The position numbers and the translations under genes are program-made. The notes beneath the pieces are model-generated. The model was not told where the DNA came from. It did not search any database and saw only the letters and a program-made list of their open reading frames with translations. 64,000 nt of DNA, from assembly GCF_016107575.1 (NCBI RefSeq), contig NZ_JABAST010000001.1, forward strand, positions 124,001 to 188,000. The letters are read 5' to 3'. Source of the stretch: Psychrobacter faecalis (GTDB taxonomy: Bacteria; Pseudomonadota; Gammaproteobacteria; Pseudomonadales; Moraxellaceae). Positions within the stretch are counted from its first letter, which is position 1; each line of letters starts with the position of its first letter. Below, piece by piece: positions 46,575-55,732 of this stretch.

Positions 46575-47340
46575 GCGATCATGGTCCAAGCGCTTATGGC
46601 GCTCTTATTTACGTTCAGCTGAGCGTATGATAAAGCTGTTTCGTATTATTAATGCCACTTTTTTGCTTGGCTCAACGGCCGTTATTCTCGTTCTTATCAG
46701 TTTGTTTACCCCGCTATTTTCGCAAGCGGTGGTTTATCTCTTAGCACATTTACCCTTACCAAAGATGCAACCTGCCGCCATGAGTTCTCCACCGACCGCT
46801 TATGTGGTGTTGGGCGGCGGCTTGACCAATGACAATAACAATCAAACTATTCTCAATAGTTATAGCCTTAATCGCGCCCGTACAGCAGCAACCGCTTATC
46901 ATGACTTGCCGCTACCTATCGTCCTGAGCGGCGCCGAAGCGCCTTGGCTTGGTCAATGGCTTATTGAACACGGTATTGACGGGCTTATCAGCGAAAATGC
47001 CAGTATGAATACCTGTGAAAATGCGCGTTTTACTGCCAAGCGCATTCCTCTGTATCATGTGTACCTTATCACCGACAGCTATCACATGGCGCGCGCGCGC
47101 AGACAGTTTGCTTTAAATGGCATTAATAGTACGCCAATTAACGCGCCCTTACCGGTACGGCGTGATTGGATGGAACCAGCGCAAAACTTAAGCCATTCGC
47201 GGCGGGCCGTTTATGAAGTTGCCGCTTACTTACGTGATGTCATTCGTCCGCAAGCAAACTGTCGCCAAGCAAATGATGTGACCTCGCAGCAACTATTAAC
47301 ACCAAGGGGTAATGTCGCTAAAAAACCTACTGAGCAATAG
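46558..47340 (+). CDS. DUF218/YdcF-ElyC family membrane protein
   Basis: 260 residues from the start used. One membrane helix (FLLGSTAVILVLISLFTPLF) then the DUF218 domain: AYVVLGGGLTNDN, SLNRARTAATAYHDLP, IVLSGAEAP, ISENASMNTCENARFTAK, VYLITDSYHMARARRQFA. E. coli relatives ElyC/SanA act in envelope integrity and peptidoglycan or lipid-carrier steps, which suits the murB neighbour. The start is uncertain: ATG 46558 overlaps the murB 3' end by 17 bases (translational coupling), with ATG 46564 and ATG 46627 as alternatives. Confidence 0.87.
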   Translation: MSMWSKRSWSKRLWRSYLRSAERMIKLFRIINATFLLGSTAVILVLISLFTPLFSQAVVYLLAHLPLPKMQPAAMSSPPTAYVVLGGGLTNDNNNQTILNSYSLNRARTAATAYHDLPLPIVLSGAEAPWLGQWLIEHGIDGLISENASMNTCENARFTAKRIPLYHVYLITDSYHMARARRQFALNGINSTPINAPLPVRRDWMEPAQNLSHSRRAVYEVAAYLRDVIRPQANCRQANDVTSQQLLTPRGNVAKKPTEQ

Positions 47341-47450
47341 CCAGCTGGCATTTACTGTCTTAATTTTACTTTTAGTCTTAATATCATTAGGTACCTATTA
47401 TTGCCCCATTATCCACTGTCTTATTTTTGAACTTTATAGAACATTTATAA

Positions 47451-47471
47451 CACTTGCAATAAGTGTATAAT
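47451..47471 (+). promoter_or_regulatory. Putative -10 with an inverted repeat, upstream of ccoS
   Basis: TATAAT at 47466-47471 follows CACTT-GCAAT-AAGTG (47451-47465), an inverted repeat where the promoter spacer would be. A convincing -35 is lacking. Confidence 0.4.
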
Positions 47472-47500
47472 ATAAGAAACTGCTATGAAAGAGGTTTGCC

Positions 47501-47740
47501 ATGCTCAGTATATTTTTATTAATTCCTTTAAGTTTAATGCTGTTCGTGGTGGCCATCTGGGCAATACGCTATGCGGTTCGATCAAACCAATTTGAAGATT
47601 TAGATAATGCATCGCAGCGTATCATCTTGGATGATCGCCAAGAGCGTCGCCAAACCATTCAAGCCCATGAGCCTAACGAGCATACCCCTCAAGCGCCGCA
47701 AACCAATGATCCAGCAGATTCTAACAAAACCGATGATTGA
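47501..47740 (+). CDS. ccoS: cbb3-type cytochrome oxidase assembly protein CcoS
   Basis: 79 residues. One N-terminal membrane helix (3-25) and the short conserved FEDLDNASQRIILDD, the CcoS signature. A polar, Gln/Asn/Pro-rich tail follows and is variable in the family. CcoS is needed for loading haem and copper cofactors into cbb3 oxidase. It stands upstream of a TauE/SafE-like membrane protein with a His/Met-rich tail, which agrees with a cofactor-insertion context. The main cco genes are not in the window. A purine-rich AGAGG precedes the ATG. Confidence 0.9.
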   Translation: MLSIFLLIPLSLMLFVVAIWAIRYAVRSNQFEDLDNASQRIILDDRQERRQTIQAHEPNEHTPQAPQTNDPADSNKTDD

Positions 47741-47909
47741 ATGCTAACGATGCGCTGCGTGCCGATATCGTCTTTATCATGCAAATAGCTATCAATAAAA
47801 CTCAATCCTTTAGCCTTTTATATCTCATTTATACCTAACTGATTTTATCATTTCTTTAGGGCAAGGATAAAAGCAGGCTCACCCTTTACCATTTTTAGGA
47901 GAGACCCCC

Positions 47910-48893
47910 ATGACCACAGCTTTACTCGTTGCGGCATTACTAATGGGATTTTTAGGTTCACCGCATTGCTTAGGCATGTGTGGTGGTTTGGTCGCGGCAT
48001 TTAGTTTATCGATGAAAGATGTCAGCCCTGCTAAGCGCCGTGCTTTGATAGCGACTTATCATTTCGGGCGTTTAAGCAGTTACGCATTTTTGGGCTTGGT
48101 TGCTGGACTTGTTGGCACCACTGTTTTAGCGCCGTTGATGACGGGCAACAGTATGCCTCGTATCCTATTAGGTTTGGTCTTGGTCTTTGTGGGCGTCACC
48201 ATGCTTGGCGCGCCATTTTTAGCCAAACTTGAGCGCGTCGGCATGCGTTTTTGGCAATTCCTTAGTCCGCTTCGCCAAAAAGTATTTCCACTTAATACCT
48301 TCCCGCGTGCTTTAGCGGCAGGGTTATTATGGGGATTTTTACCTTGCGGCTTGGTTTATGGTGCGCTACTTATCGCTGTCGTTGCTCATAACCCACTGGG
48401 CGGTGCGGTATTGATGTTTGTCTTTGGTTTGGGAACTGTGCCGATGTTGGTGGCTACCCACGAGACAGTTGGTTGGTTGCGTGAAAAAATTGGCCGTATG
48501 CGTTTAAGACAAATTAATGGCGCTATCATGGTGTTATCTGGCTTAGCGGTTGCTTTTGTTCCTATGATAATGGCTAGCATGCATGGTGGCCACGGCGGCG
48601 GTAATGGACATGGCGAGCATGCTCAAATGAATCATGGCAGCCACGCCGCTATGATGGCCGATAGCAATACTTCCTCTGAAGCGATAACGGCAACCACCGC
48701 CCATCATAATATGAACAATATGCAGCACGAGATGACGCCCGCTATGAATGGCTCGATGGATCATAGTATGCATGATATGCCGCATGATGCAGGTAATGCA
48801 GATAACGCTATGAATCACAATAAGCATAATATGATAGATGAGCAGCAAATGAATAGCCATCATCACGAAGCTATGCCAGAATCTTCTCGATAG
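47910..48893 (+). CDS. Sulfite exporter TauE/SafE-type (DsbD-like) membrane protein with His/Met-rich tail
   Basis: 327 residues. Six or so membrane helices (about 3-20, 45-65, 72-95, 130-155, 165-180, 200-222) with GSPHCLGMCGGLVAAF (Cys pair), LGLVLVFVGVTMLG and LLWGFLPCGLVYGALL. The last ~105 residues are hydrophilic, with dozens of His and Met in clusters (HGGHGGGNGHGEH, MNHGSHAAMM, MDHSMHDMPHDAG). This is a metal-binding tail, most likely for copper, by composition. Relatives near cco/fix genes are linked to oxidase biogenesis and copper. The tail side is probably periplasmic, an inference. AGGAGAG precedes the ATG. Confidence 0.85.
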   Translation: MTTALLVAALLMGFLGSPHCLGMCGGLVAAFSLSMKDVSPAKRRALIATYHFGRLSSYAFLGLVAGLVGTTVLAPLMTGNSMPRILLGLVLVFVGVTMLGAPFLAKLERVGMRFWQFLSPLRQKVFPLNTFPRALAAGLLWGFLPCGLVYGALLIAVVAHNPLGGAVLMFVFGLGTVPMLVATHETVGWLREKIGRMRLRQINGAIMVLSGLAVAFVPMIMASMHGGHGGGNGHGEHAQMNHGSHAAMMADSNTSSEAITATTAHHNMNNMQHEMTPAMNGSMDHSMHDMPHDAGNADNAMNHNKHNMIDEQQMNSHHHEAMPESSR

Positions 48894-48920
48894 CAGCATA
48901 AAAAATATTATGACCCTATA

Positions 48921-48959
48921 AAAAAGCCCTTAACATCATGATGACGTTAAGGGCTTTTT
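48921..48959. terminator. Bidirectional terminator
   Basis: AAAAAGCCCTTAAC (48921-48934) pairs with GTTAAGGGCTTTTT (48946-48959), with T-runs each way, between convergent genes. Confidence 0.93.
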
Positions 48960-49001
48960 TATGCAGCAATATTTATCAAAATAAAAGTTGTTTTAATAAA
49001 A

Positions 49002-50156
49002 TCATTCCTGCCATTGCTCAAGGTGAAACTTGGTATCCAAATGCTTCTCTAGCGCTGGGATATTAAAAGCATCGTCTTCGCTGACAAAGCTGATACTGAT
49101 ACCGGTTTGTCCGGCGCGTCCCGTACGCCCAATACGGTGCACGTAATCATCTGGCTGATCTGGTAAGGTATAATTAATCACATGGCTGACATCATCCACA
49201 TGGATGCCGCGTCCTGCCACATCAGTTGCGACCAACACAAAAGCATGACCATCTTTAAAGCGTTGCAGATATTTTTCACGCTTTTGCTGAATCACATCGC
49301 CTGATAACATGACGATTTTATGCGCTTGACGCAGCTTATGATACAAACGCTTCACTTGGTCTTTACGGTTGGCAAAAATTATCACCTTCTCTGCTGTCTC
49401 ATCAGTGATGAAACGCTCGACCGCGGCGAGCTTTTGATCTTCGGTTAATAAGTAAAAATGTTGATCGACCAACTCACTGGTTTTATGCTCAGGCTCAATC
49501 TCTACAAATTCTGGCTCATGTAACCAGCGATAGGCAAGATTCATCACATCTTGGTTAAAGGTGGCAGAAAACAGCAAACTTTGACGATCGGTATTGGGCG
49601 GCATACGACCAACCAAGCGTTTGATATCTGGGATAAAACCCATATCGAGCATACGATCTGCTTCATCTAATACCAACACTTCAACGCGATCGAGATAAAC
49701 CATGCCCTTGTGCATCAAGTCAATCAAACGCCCTGGAGTGGCAATTAAGATATCGACATATTGGCGCTCAAGCTCATGCTGCTGAGTTTCATAATTGGTA
49801 CCACCCATGATACAAACGCTGTGAAGCGAGGTATATTTGGTCAGAGCAATACAGTCATCAAATATCTGCTGGGCAAGCTCACGCGTTGGCGCCATAACCA
49901 CGGCTCTTGGCTCGCCCAAATAGCGTTTTTCATCGGCAGCAAAGGGACGCTTAAGCAGTGCTTCCATAATAGTCAATAAAAACGTTGCCGTCTTGCCAGT
50001 ACCGGTTTGCGCCTGTCCGATAGCGTCTTGATTTGCCAATGTATGCGGTAATATCTGTGCTTGAATGGGCGTCAATTCAGTGAAGCCTAAATCATTTACA
50101 GCTCGCAAAGTGGCATTTGATAACGGCAAATCGGTAAACGTCTTAAAAGTACTCAA
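49002..50156 (-). CDS. rhlB: DEAD-box RNA helicase, RhlB-like
   Basis: 384 residues. Q-motif LGFTELTPIQAQILPHTL, Walker A AIGQAQTGTGKTATF, VMAPTRELAQQI, DEAD at LDEADRMLDMGF, SATFNQDVMNLAY and the HRIGRTGRAGQTG motif VI. The overall layout matches RhlB, the helicase of the RNA degradosome, though other DEAD proteins are close. The start used is TTG at 50156 because AAAGGA lies 8 bases upstream and the family N-terminus TFKTFTDLPLS begins there. A longer frame to 50270 has a hydrophobic, non-conserved N-terminus. Confidence 0.92.
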   Translation of the reverse strand: MSTFKTFTDLPLSNATLRAVNDLGFTELTPIQAQILPHTLANQDAIGQAQTGTGKTATFLLTIMEALLKRPFAADEKRYLGEPRAVVMAPTRELAQQIFDDCIALTKYTSLHSVCIMGGTNYETQQHELERQYVDILIATPGRLIDLMHKGMVYLDRVEVLVLDEADRMLDMGFIPDIKRLVGRMPPNTDRQSLLFSATFNQDVMNLAYRWLHEPEFVEIEPEHKTSELVDQHFYLLTEDQKLAAVERFITDETAEKVIIFANRKDQVKRLYHKLRQAHKIVMLSGDVIQQKREKYLQRFKDGHAFVLVATDVAGRGIHVDDVSHVINYTLPDQPDDYVHRIGRTGRAGQTGISISFVSEDDAFNIPALEKHLDTKFHLEQWQE

Positions 50157-50340
50157 AAAAAATATCCTTTTGTATAATTTGCTTGCCATTAATAGCATAT
50201 CCGCGCTAAGCAGACAAACAATAAAACAAGCATGCATAAAAAAGCCAAGCCTAACATCTAAACTTACCAAATATGCTGCGTTTTATTCAACATAGGCAAG
50301 ACAGACGGGCTTGACTTAGTAGTATATCAGTAGTTTGTAA

Positions 50341-50370
50341 CGACATTATAGCCAAACGGCATTAATGTCG
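50341..50370 (-). terminator. Stem-loop downstream of the cold-shock gene
   Basis: CGACATTA (50341-50348) and TAATGTCG (50363-50370) plus GCC/GGC around AAAC give an 11-bp hairpin 7 bases after the minus-strand stop. A T-run is lacking. Confidence 0.45.
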
Positions 50371-50377
50371 GTAGCGA

Positions 50378-50593
50378 TTACTCTTCTACTTTTCTGACTT
50401 CTTCAGCTTGCAGGCCTTTTTCGCCTTCAACCACACTGAACTCAACTTTTTCGCCATCTTTTAAAGAGCGATAACCATCACCTTGGATCGCGCGGAAATG
50501 GACAAAAATATCTTCGCCGCTATCGCGTTGAATGAAACCAAAGCCTTTTGAGTCATTAAACCACTTAACGATACCTTGCTCACGAGCTGACAT
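50378..50593 (-). CDS. Cold-shock domain protein (CspA family)
   Basis: 71 residues, one OB-fold cold-shock domain. [20 protein letters not shown] (RNP1) and [18 protein letters not shown] (RNP2) are clear. It binds single-stranded RNA or DNA and can melt RNA structure. The ATG at 50593 has AGGAAG upstream; the longer frame to 50641 is not used. The long upstream region, as in cspA-type genes, may be a structured leader. Confidence 0.95.
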   Translation of the reverse strand: MSAREQGIVKWFNDSKGFGFIQRDSGEDIFVHFRAIQGDGYRSLKDGEKVEFSVVEGEKGLQAEEVRKVEE

Positions 50594-51103
50594 AATATTA
50601 CTTCCTAAAAAGTCACTTAACCCCAAATTCCTTTGCGACATTGCATATAAACGGGGTTGAAGATTATGAAATCAAAATGTAAGAGTACTACTCTACATAC
50701 CATCATCGCCTCATAAAGCCTGTTATTACTCTCTTTATGAATCAGCGTATAGTAAATTCGTCCTCACCAACATAAGCAGCTATCAAAATACTCTAAGCAT
50801 TATATTAATTGCTTATATCAGCGCTAGCAACAAACAAGTAATATTTGTTGCGTAAAAAATATCATAGCATGGGTTTTTGGCAACATAAAGACTTTTCACA
50901 TGATTTTTAGCCCTTATAGCAGTTTTTGCGGTTATTTTTATAACCATGCTGACAAACTGTTATGATAAAGGACTAAAACATCGTATATTTAATGTATTTT
51001 CTTTCTCAAAATTCCAAAAAAGCACCGTCATAAAAGTACGGCGCCGCTTATTTTTAATAATAGCAACCCACTTACCTTAATAATTGTAGAGCCAACTATA
51101 ACT
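50594..51103. other. 510-base divergent region between csp and aroQ
   Basis: No gene. Contains the inverted repeat at 50827-50851 and probably the csp leader. Promoters were not separable. Confidence 0.55.
50827..50851. repeat. Inverted repeat GCAACAAA / TTTGTTGC
   Basis: Perfect 8-base arms (50827-50834, 50844-50851) around a 9-base AT-rich spacer, 230 bases upstream of csp. Operator or hairpin. Confidence 0.6.
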
Positions 51104-51637
51104 ATGACAACCACTTCTCAGCCAATAAAAGCAAATAGCAATCTACAACAAAATGATAAGACGTTGACGCATAAATTATTGCTGATCAATGGCGTTAATC
51201 TTAACTTGCTCGGTAAACGTGAGCCGAAAATCTATGGCCATACGACCCTTGCTGATATTGAGAAAAATTTGATCGAGCGTGCCGCCAAATACGACATCGA
51301 GCTGATTTGTATCCAATCAAACCATGAGGGCAAGCTGGTCGATGAGATTCAATATTATGGTCTTTTAGCAGAAACCGCTGCACAAGTAGATGCGATTATT
51401 ATCAATCCTGCTGCTTTTACCCATACCTCAGTGGCGATACGCGACGCGCTATTGGCAACACAAAAACCCTTTATAGAGGTGCATTTATCCAATGTTCATG
51501 CTCGTGAGCCGTTTCGGCAGCATTCGTATTTAAGCGATATAGCCGTCGGCGTGATTTGCGGACTCGGGCATTTGGGTTATCAGATGGCATTGGATTATTG
51601 GCTAACCCATACTTATGCTTTAAAATTAGACGGTTAA
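51104..51637 (+). CDS. aroQ: 3-Dehydroquinate dehydratase, type II
   Basis: 177 residues; dehydrates 3-dehydroquinate in the shikimate pathway. The N-terminus extends by about 25 residues before [20 protein letters not shown], which contains the catalytic Tyr. [34 protein letters not shown] and [20 protein letters not shown] follow. No accB-accC pair downstream, unlike in many relatives. Supplies chorismate for the trp genes. Confidence 0.96.
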   Translation: MTTTSQPIKANSNLQQNDKTLTHKLLLINGVNLNLLGKREPKIYGHTTLADIEKNLIERAAKYDIELICIQSNHEGKLVDEIQYYGLLAETAAQVDAIIINPAAFTHTSVAIRDALLATQKPFIEVHLSNVHAREPFRQHSYLSDIAVGVICGLGHLGYQMALDYWLTHTYALKLDG

Positions 51638-51804
51638 CGTAGAGATTATGACTTTATTTATATCAATAAAACGTCAAATAAGCACAAGACTATTAGCATT
51701 GAAGTTGCGATCAAGTTGCTTTTGGCACATTAGTCAAACAGCAATGATATGATGAAAGTAATAATATTAGCGCATGAAAAACAACCCACGATATGGTGAT
51801 ATGA

Positions 51805-53106
51805 ATGGCAAAATCGTCCGGAAAACGCTTTATGAAACTCGCTGGCATGACCGCAAGTATCGCCGGTAAAGCTGCTAAAAACTCATTAAAGCACCTCTCA
51901 AGTGACGAAGAAAAACGTCTAGAAGCGCGCTCAGCGCTGATGCAAGACGTCGGTGTGCAAATCGCTGAAACGCTTGGTGAAATGAAAGGCGCGGTGATGA
52001 AAGTGGGACAAATCGCCTCCCAATATAAAGACGTGTTTCCACCTGAAGTGGCGACCGCTTTAGAAAAACTCCAAAAAGACGCGCCGCCGATGCCTTATGG
52101 ACAAATACGCGCGCAAGTTGAGCGTGAATTAAAAGCGCCTATTGCTGAGTTATTTACCCAATTTGAAGAAGCGCCATTTGCCGCGGCGTCAATCGGACAA
52201 GTGCACAGAGCGGTTTTGCCGTCTGGACAAAGGGTGGTGGTAAAGGTGCAGTATCCTGATGTCGATGAAAACTGCGATAGCGATCTAAAACAAGTACGCA
52301 TGGCGCTAAAAATAGCTGGCGTACTCAATATGAGTAAGCAGTTACAAGAGCAGCTGTTTAATGAGATTCGCCAAAGTTTGCATGACGAGCTCGACTACGT
52401 TAAAGAGGCGCACAATCTACAGGTATTTGGCGCCTTTCATGCCGATGATGAAGGGCTAATTATCCCCAAAGTGATCAGTAGCCATTCATCCAAGCGCATT
52501 TTGACCTTGACTGAAGAGATGGGTGAGCCGCTTGCTGTTGCTGCGACATGGGATAACGACATTAAGCAAAAAATCGCTAAGCGCCTGTTTCATTTTAGCG
52601 CTGGACAGCTATTTGGTTTATACCGTATGCACTGCGACCCCCACCCTGGCAACTTTGCTTTTCGCACCGATGGTAGCGTTGTGGCTTATGATTTTGGTGG
52701 TATCCGCAGTTATAGTGACAGCGAAGTACAATTATTTCGCCGCTTTGCTAAGCATGCCTTAAAAGGTGATGTGACCGCGCTTGAGCAAGACTTGATTGCC
52801 CTTGATATCCGCCGCGATGATGATAAAGTTGTGCCGGGTGAATTTTATAAAGAGTGGTTAGAGATTGGACTTAAACCCTTATCCATAGAACCTTATCAGC
52901 AAGGCCCTTTTGATTTTGGCAGCAGCCAAACCCATCATGAAGCCATTGCCCAAATGCGCACCTCGTTAAAGTATTTTGGTCAGTTTCAGCCATCAGCAAC
53001 GACGATGATGCTTGACCGTACCATTTCAGGTCAGTATTGGAATTTGGTCAATCTAGGCGTGGTTATCGATTTATCGCCGCTGGTTGCAGAATATATAGAC
53101 TACTAA
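51805..53106 (+). CDS. ABC1/AarF/UbiB-family protein kinase-like protein
   Basis: 433 residues. The KxGQ motif MKVGQIASQYKDVFPPEVATAL, the alanine-rich loop AAASIGQVHRA, VVKVQYPDV, and the catalytic CDPHPGNFAF and VAYDFGGIRSYS characterise the UbiB/ADCK family, atypical kinases or ATPases supporting ubiquinone synthesis or lipid homeostasis. Unlike E. coli UbiB there are no C-terminal membrane helices, and it lies outside a ubi cluster, so it may be a second family member. Its stop overlaps the convergent K+ channel gene by 4 bases. Confidence 0.92.
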   Translation: MAKSSGKRFMKLAGMTASIAGKAAKNSLKHLSSDEEKRLEARSALMQDVGVQIAETLGEMKGAVMKVGQIASQYKDVFPPEVATALEKLQKDAPPMPYGQIRAQVERELKAPIAELFTQFEEAPFAAASIGQVHRAVLPSGQRVVVKVQYPDVDENCDSDLKQVRMALKIAGVLNMSKQLQEQLFNEIRQSLHDELDYVKEAHNLQVFGAFHADDEGLIIPKVISSHSSKRILTLTEEMGEPLAVAATWDNDIKQKIAKRLFHFSAGQLFGLYRMHCDPHPGNFAFRTDGSVVAYDFGGIRSYSDSEVQLFRRFAKHALKGDVTALEQDLIALDIRRDDDKVVPGEFYKEWLEIGLKPLSIEPYQQGPFDFGSSQTHHEAIAQMRTSLKYFGQFQPSATTMMLDRTISGQYWNLVNLGVVIDLSPLVAEYIDY

Positions 53107-53933
53107 ACATGCAGCGCATGACCGCAGCGATCGCAGAAATCCGCTCCTACGGCGTGACCGAATTTGCCGCAGTTTGGACAGGCAATCGGGTTTAGCTGCG
53201 GGCGCATGTTACGTGCCAGCTCGGCGGTAAAAATACCTGTCGGCACGGCAATAATCGCATAACCGGTGATCATCACCATCGATGCAATCGCTTGCCCGAT
53301 TGGCGTTTTTGGTGACATATCACCATAGCCCGTGGTCGTAACCGTCACCACTGCCCAATAAATAGAGATAGGAATACTGGTAAAACCATTTTCTGGCCCT
53401 TCTACCACGTAAACAACCGAACCAAAAATAGTCACTAGCAAAACGAGTGATAAGAAAAATACCGTGATTTTCTGTTGGCTGGTTTTAAGTGCTGAGGCAA
53501 GAAAGCCCGCTTGCTGCATGTAGGTATTGAGCTTGAGTACCCGAAATACCCGTAAGATACGCAGGATGCGAATGACGAGCAGATACTGGACGCCGCCAAA
53601 TACAAGGCTTAAATAGCTGGGTAATACCGACAATAAATCTACGATGCCAAAGAAACTAAACGCATAACGAAAGCGATTGGGCGCCGAAAACCACCTTAAA
53701 ATATACTCAATGGTAAATAAAATGGTAAAAAACCATTCTGCATAACGAAATAGCGTACCATATTGCAAACGCATATATAGCACACTATCGAGCATTACCA
53801 CGGCAACACTGGCCAAAATCGCAATCAATAATACAATATCAAACAGCTTACCCAAACGGGTATCCGTGCCTTCGATAATGATATGAATGCGGTTACGCAA
53901 ATGGGTAATGGCTTCGGCGGTTGGTTGCTTCAT
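53103..53933 (-). CDS. Voltage-gated-type potassium channel with C-terminal zinc ribbon
   Basis: 276 residues. Six-helix channel: S1 IVLLIAILASVAVVML, S4-like LVIRILRILRVFRVLKL with regular Arg, pore loop ITVFF... to VTTTGYGDMSPKTP (selectivity filter TTTGYGD). The S6 YAIIAVPTGIFTAEL follows. The C-terminus has two CxxC pairs: CPNCGKFGHAVGADFCDRCG, a zinc ribbon. The family is widespread, and channels with this ribbon are seen in proteobacteria. It exports or imports K+ across the inner membrane; the ribbon might assemble or regulate it. Confidence 0.93.
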   Translation of the reverse strand: MKQPTAEAITHLRNRIHIIIEGTDTRLGKLFDIVLLIAILASVAVVMLDSVLYMRLQYGTLFRYAEWFFTILFTIEYILRWFSAPNRFRYAFSFFGIVDLLSVLPSYLSLVFGGVQYLLVIRILRILRVFRVLKLNTYMQQAGFLASALKTSQQKITVFFLSLVLLVTIFGSVVYVVEGPENGFTSIPISIYWAVVTVTTTGYGDMSPKTPIGQAIASMVMITGYAIIAVPTGIFTAELARNMRPQLNPIACPNCGKFGHAVGADFCDRCGHALHV

Positions 53934-54289
53934 AAAGTCGGTATAGTCACAAAATCAATGGTTATAAAAAACCGAACGCTTTAAGCTGATATGGGCAAGC
54001 TAAGGTTGGTCAAAATGCGCTAAAGTGGTTTATAATACTGCCAATATTTTACTAGCGGTTTTCATCGCCTTAGGCAATAGTCGCTCAAGACAAAGAAGAT
54101 AGCAGTGTAGCAAAAAAGCGCGCCAAACGACATACATATCGTTAACTTGCCGATAGGTCTATTACACTGTATTAACCGCACAATCATATAATAACAATAC
54201 CTTATCAAGTATGAAAAGTTGTTAACAAGGCATAGCCTACTAACTTTTTATACGCACTATAAACAACCCGTAAAACGTAAGGACGTCAT
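53934..54289. other. 356-base intergenic region before yebC
   Basis: AT-rich, no frame or strong structure; promoters for the channel gene and yebC only by inference. Confidence 0.55.
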
Positions 54290-55039
54290 ATGGCAGGCCA
54301 TTCAAAATGGGCAAATATCAAACACCGTAAAGCCCGTCAGGATGCGGTAAAAGGTAAAATATTTACCAAGATTATTCGTGAAATTGTTTCTGCTGCCAAG
54401 CAAGGTGACCCCGACCCTGATAAAAACCCACGCTTGCGGGCGGTTATCGAAAAGGCTTTATCAGTCAATATGACTCGAGATACCATCAACCGCGCGGTTG
54501 CTCGTGGTACAGGCGGCGATGATAATGACAATATGGATGAAGTCAGCTACGAAGGCTATGGCGTCGGCGGCGTCGCGGTACTGGTAGAAACCATGACTGA
54601 CAATCTGAACCGTACGGTCAGTGAAGTGCGCCATGCCTTTACCAAAAATGAAGGCAACCTTGGCACCTCAGGCTCGGTCGCTTATTTGTTTACCAAACGC
54701 GGTGAAATCGTTTTTAACGATGTCAGCTTAGAAGAAGAAGTCATGCTCGCGGCTTTGGACGCTGGCGCGCTGGACATCGAAAACGATGGTGAAAGCTTGC
54801 TGGTTATTACTGAATGGGAAAATTTCGGTCGAGTAAAAGATGCGCTCAATGCAGCAGGGCTTGTCTCTGATAATGCCGAAGTCACTATGGCACCTGCCAC
54901 CAGCGCTGAGATTGATAATATCGACGACGCGCTAAAAGTGATGAAAATGATCGATATGCTAGAAGATATTGACGATGTGCAAGAAGTCTATAGTAATGTG
55001 AGCTTTACCGATGCAGTCATGGCGCAGCTTGAACAGTAG
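54290..55039 (+). CDS. yebC: YebC/PmpR-family protein
   Basis: 249 residues. [22 protein letters not shown] is the family signature, followed by the RGTGGDDND loop, [36 protein letters not shown] and a C-terminal [13 protein letters not shown]. It was described as a DNA-binding regulator (PmpR), and family members have also been shown to aid translation through difficult stretches. No ruvC neighbour is seen here, unlike in many genomes. The start ATG has AAGGACG upstream. Confidence 0.95.
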   Translation: MAGHSKWANIKHRKARQDAVKGKIFTKIIREIVSAAKQGDPDPDKNPRLRAVIEKALSVNMTRDTINRAVARGTGGDDNDNMDEVSYEGYGVGGVAVLVETMTDNLNRTVSEVRHAFTKNEGNLGTSGSVAYLFTKRGEIVFNDVSLEEEVMLAALDAGALDIENDGESLLVITEWENFGRVKDALNAAGLVSDNAEVTMAPATSAEIDNIDDALKVMKMIDMLEDIDDVQEVYSNVSFTDAVMAQLEQ

Positions 55040-55136
55040 CCTAATGTGTCTGAGCTTAGTCTAAGATTTACTAGCAAAAAACCTTGGCAAATTTAACTAG
55101 CATACGTCAAAAACCATATTATCCGTAGCAAAAAAT

Positions 55137-55172
55137 AAAAACCAGACAGTGTCATACTCTCTGGTTTTTTTT
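55137..55172 (+). terminator. Terminator after yebC
   Basis: AAAACCAGA (55137-55145) pairs with TCTGGTTTT (55160-55168), loop of 14, then a T-run. Confidence 0.85.
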
Positions 55173-55198
55173 GTTATTTGCATCATCCTTTATAGGTA

Positions 55199-55227
55199 TT
55201 GTATCGTCAATAAGTGAGGCATATAAT
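55199..55227 (+). promoter_or_regulatory. Promoter of the feo operon
   Basis: TTGTAT (55199-55204) and perfect TATAAT (55222-55227) are 17 bases apart. Predicted start about 55234, just at the Fur box. Confidence 0.75.
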
Positions 55228-55238
55228 TCGATTTTAAC

Positions 55239-55257
55239 AGTAATAATTATCATTAAC
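55239..55257. promoter_or_regulatory. Fur box upstream of feoA
   Basis: AGTAATAATTATCATTAAC matches 14 of 19 bases of the consensus GATAATGATAATCATTATC. It lies just downstream of the -10, where a bound repressor would block transcription. Confidence 0.82.
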
Positions 55258-55282
55258 ATATAAGAATGGATAAGGATTCTTT

Positions 55283-55624
55283 ATGCGCACCTCCCTTCTG
55301 CCCTCTTATCCAGCCGCCACTGCCGTCAATATTCATACGCTTAACTCTAAAGCTACCCATCTGTGCTCGTTACTCGATTTGGCTAAGCATCAGCCTGCTA
55401 TTATTGATGATATCATCGCCAATGAGCGCTTTGGTGAAATGGATAACATTATCAGTCAACGACTCAAAGATTTAGGTTTTCTGCCTAATACCACTATTCA
55501 AATCGTTGCCAAAGGTCTGTTTGGCAAGCCGCCTTATGCGGTGCAACTGAGTACCGGTGCGCAGTTTAGCTTACGCGCCGATGAGCTCATAAAAATCAGT
55601 TGTATCGCTATAGATTCAAGGTAA
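55283..55624 (+). CDS. feoA: FeoA-domain protein
   Basis: 113 residues. An N-terminal region of about 45 residues unlike typical FeoA precedes the SH3-like domain: RLKDLGFLPNTTIQIVAKGL, FGKPPYAVQLSTGAQFSLRADEL. FeoA is a small cytosolic protein needed for FeoB ferrous iron transport. AAGGA precedes the ATG at 55283. It leads the operon under a Fur box. Confidence 0.92.
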   Translation: MRTSLLPSYPAATAVNIHTLNSKATHLCSLLDLAKHQPAIIDDIIANERFGEMDNIISQRLKDLGFLPNTTIQIVAKGLFGKPPYAVQLSTGAQFSLRADELIKISCIAIDSR

Positions 55625-55732
55625 GTATTCGGTCTAATTTACTAACTTGCTCCTGACTTACTGTATTAAGGCTGTTGTAGGTTGTAGCACCTTAATGACT
55701 GATAACTTAATAAATAAGCGATGTCTGACTAA

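Noticed and set aside
48590-48890. Repeat array (CRISPR-like or satellite)
   Set aside because: The repetitive CAT/ATG content comes from the His/Met-rich coding tail; there is no fixed repeat and spacer length.
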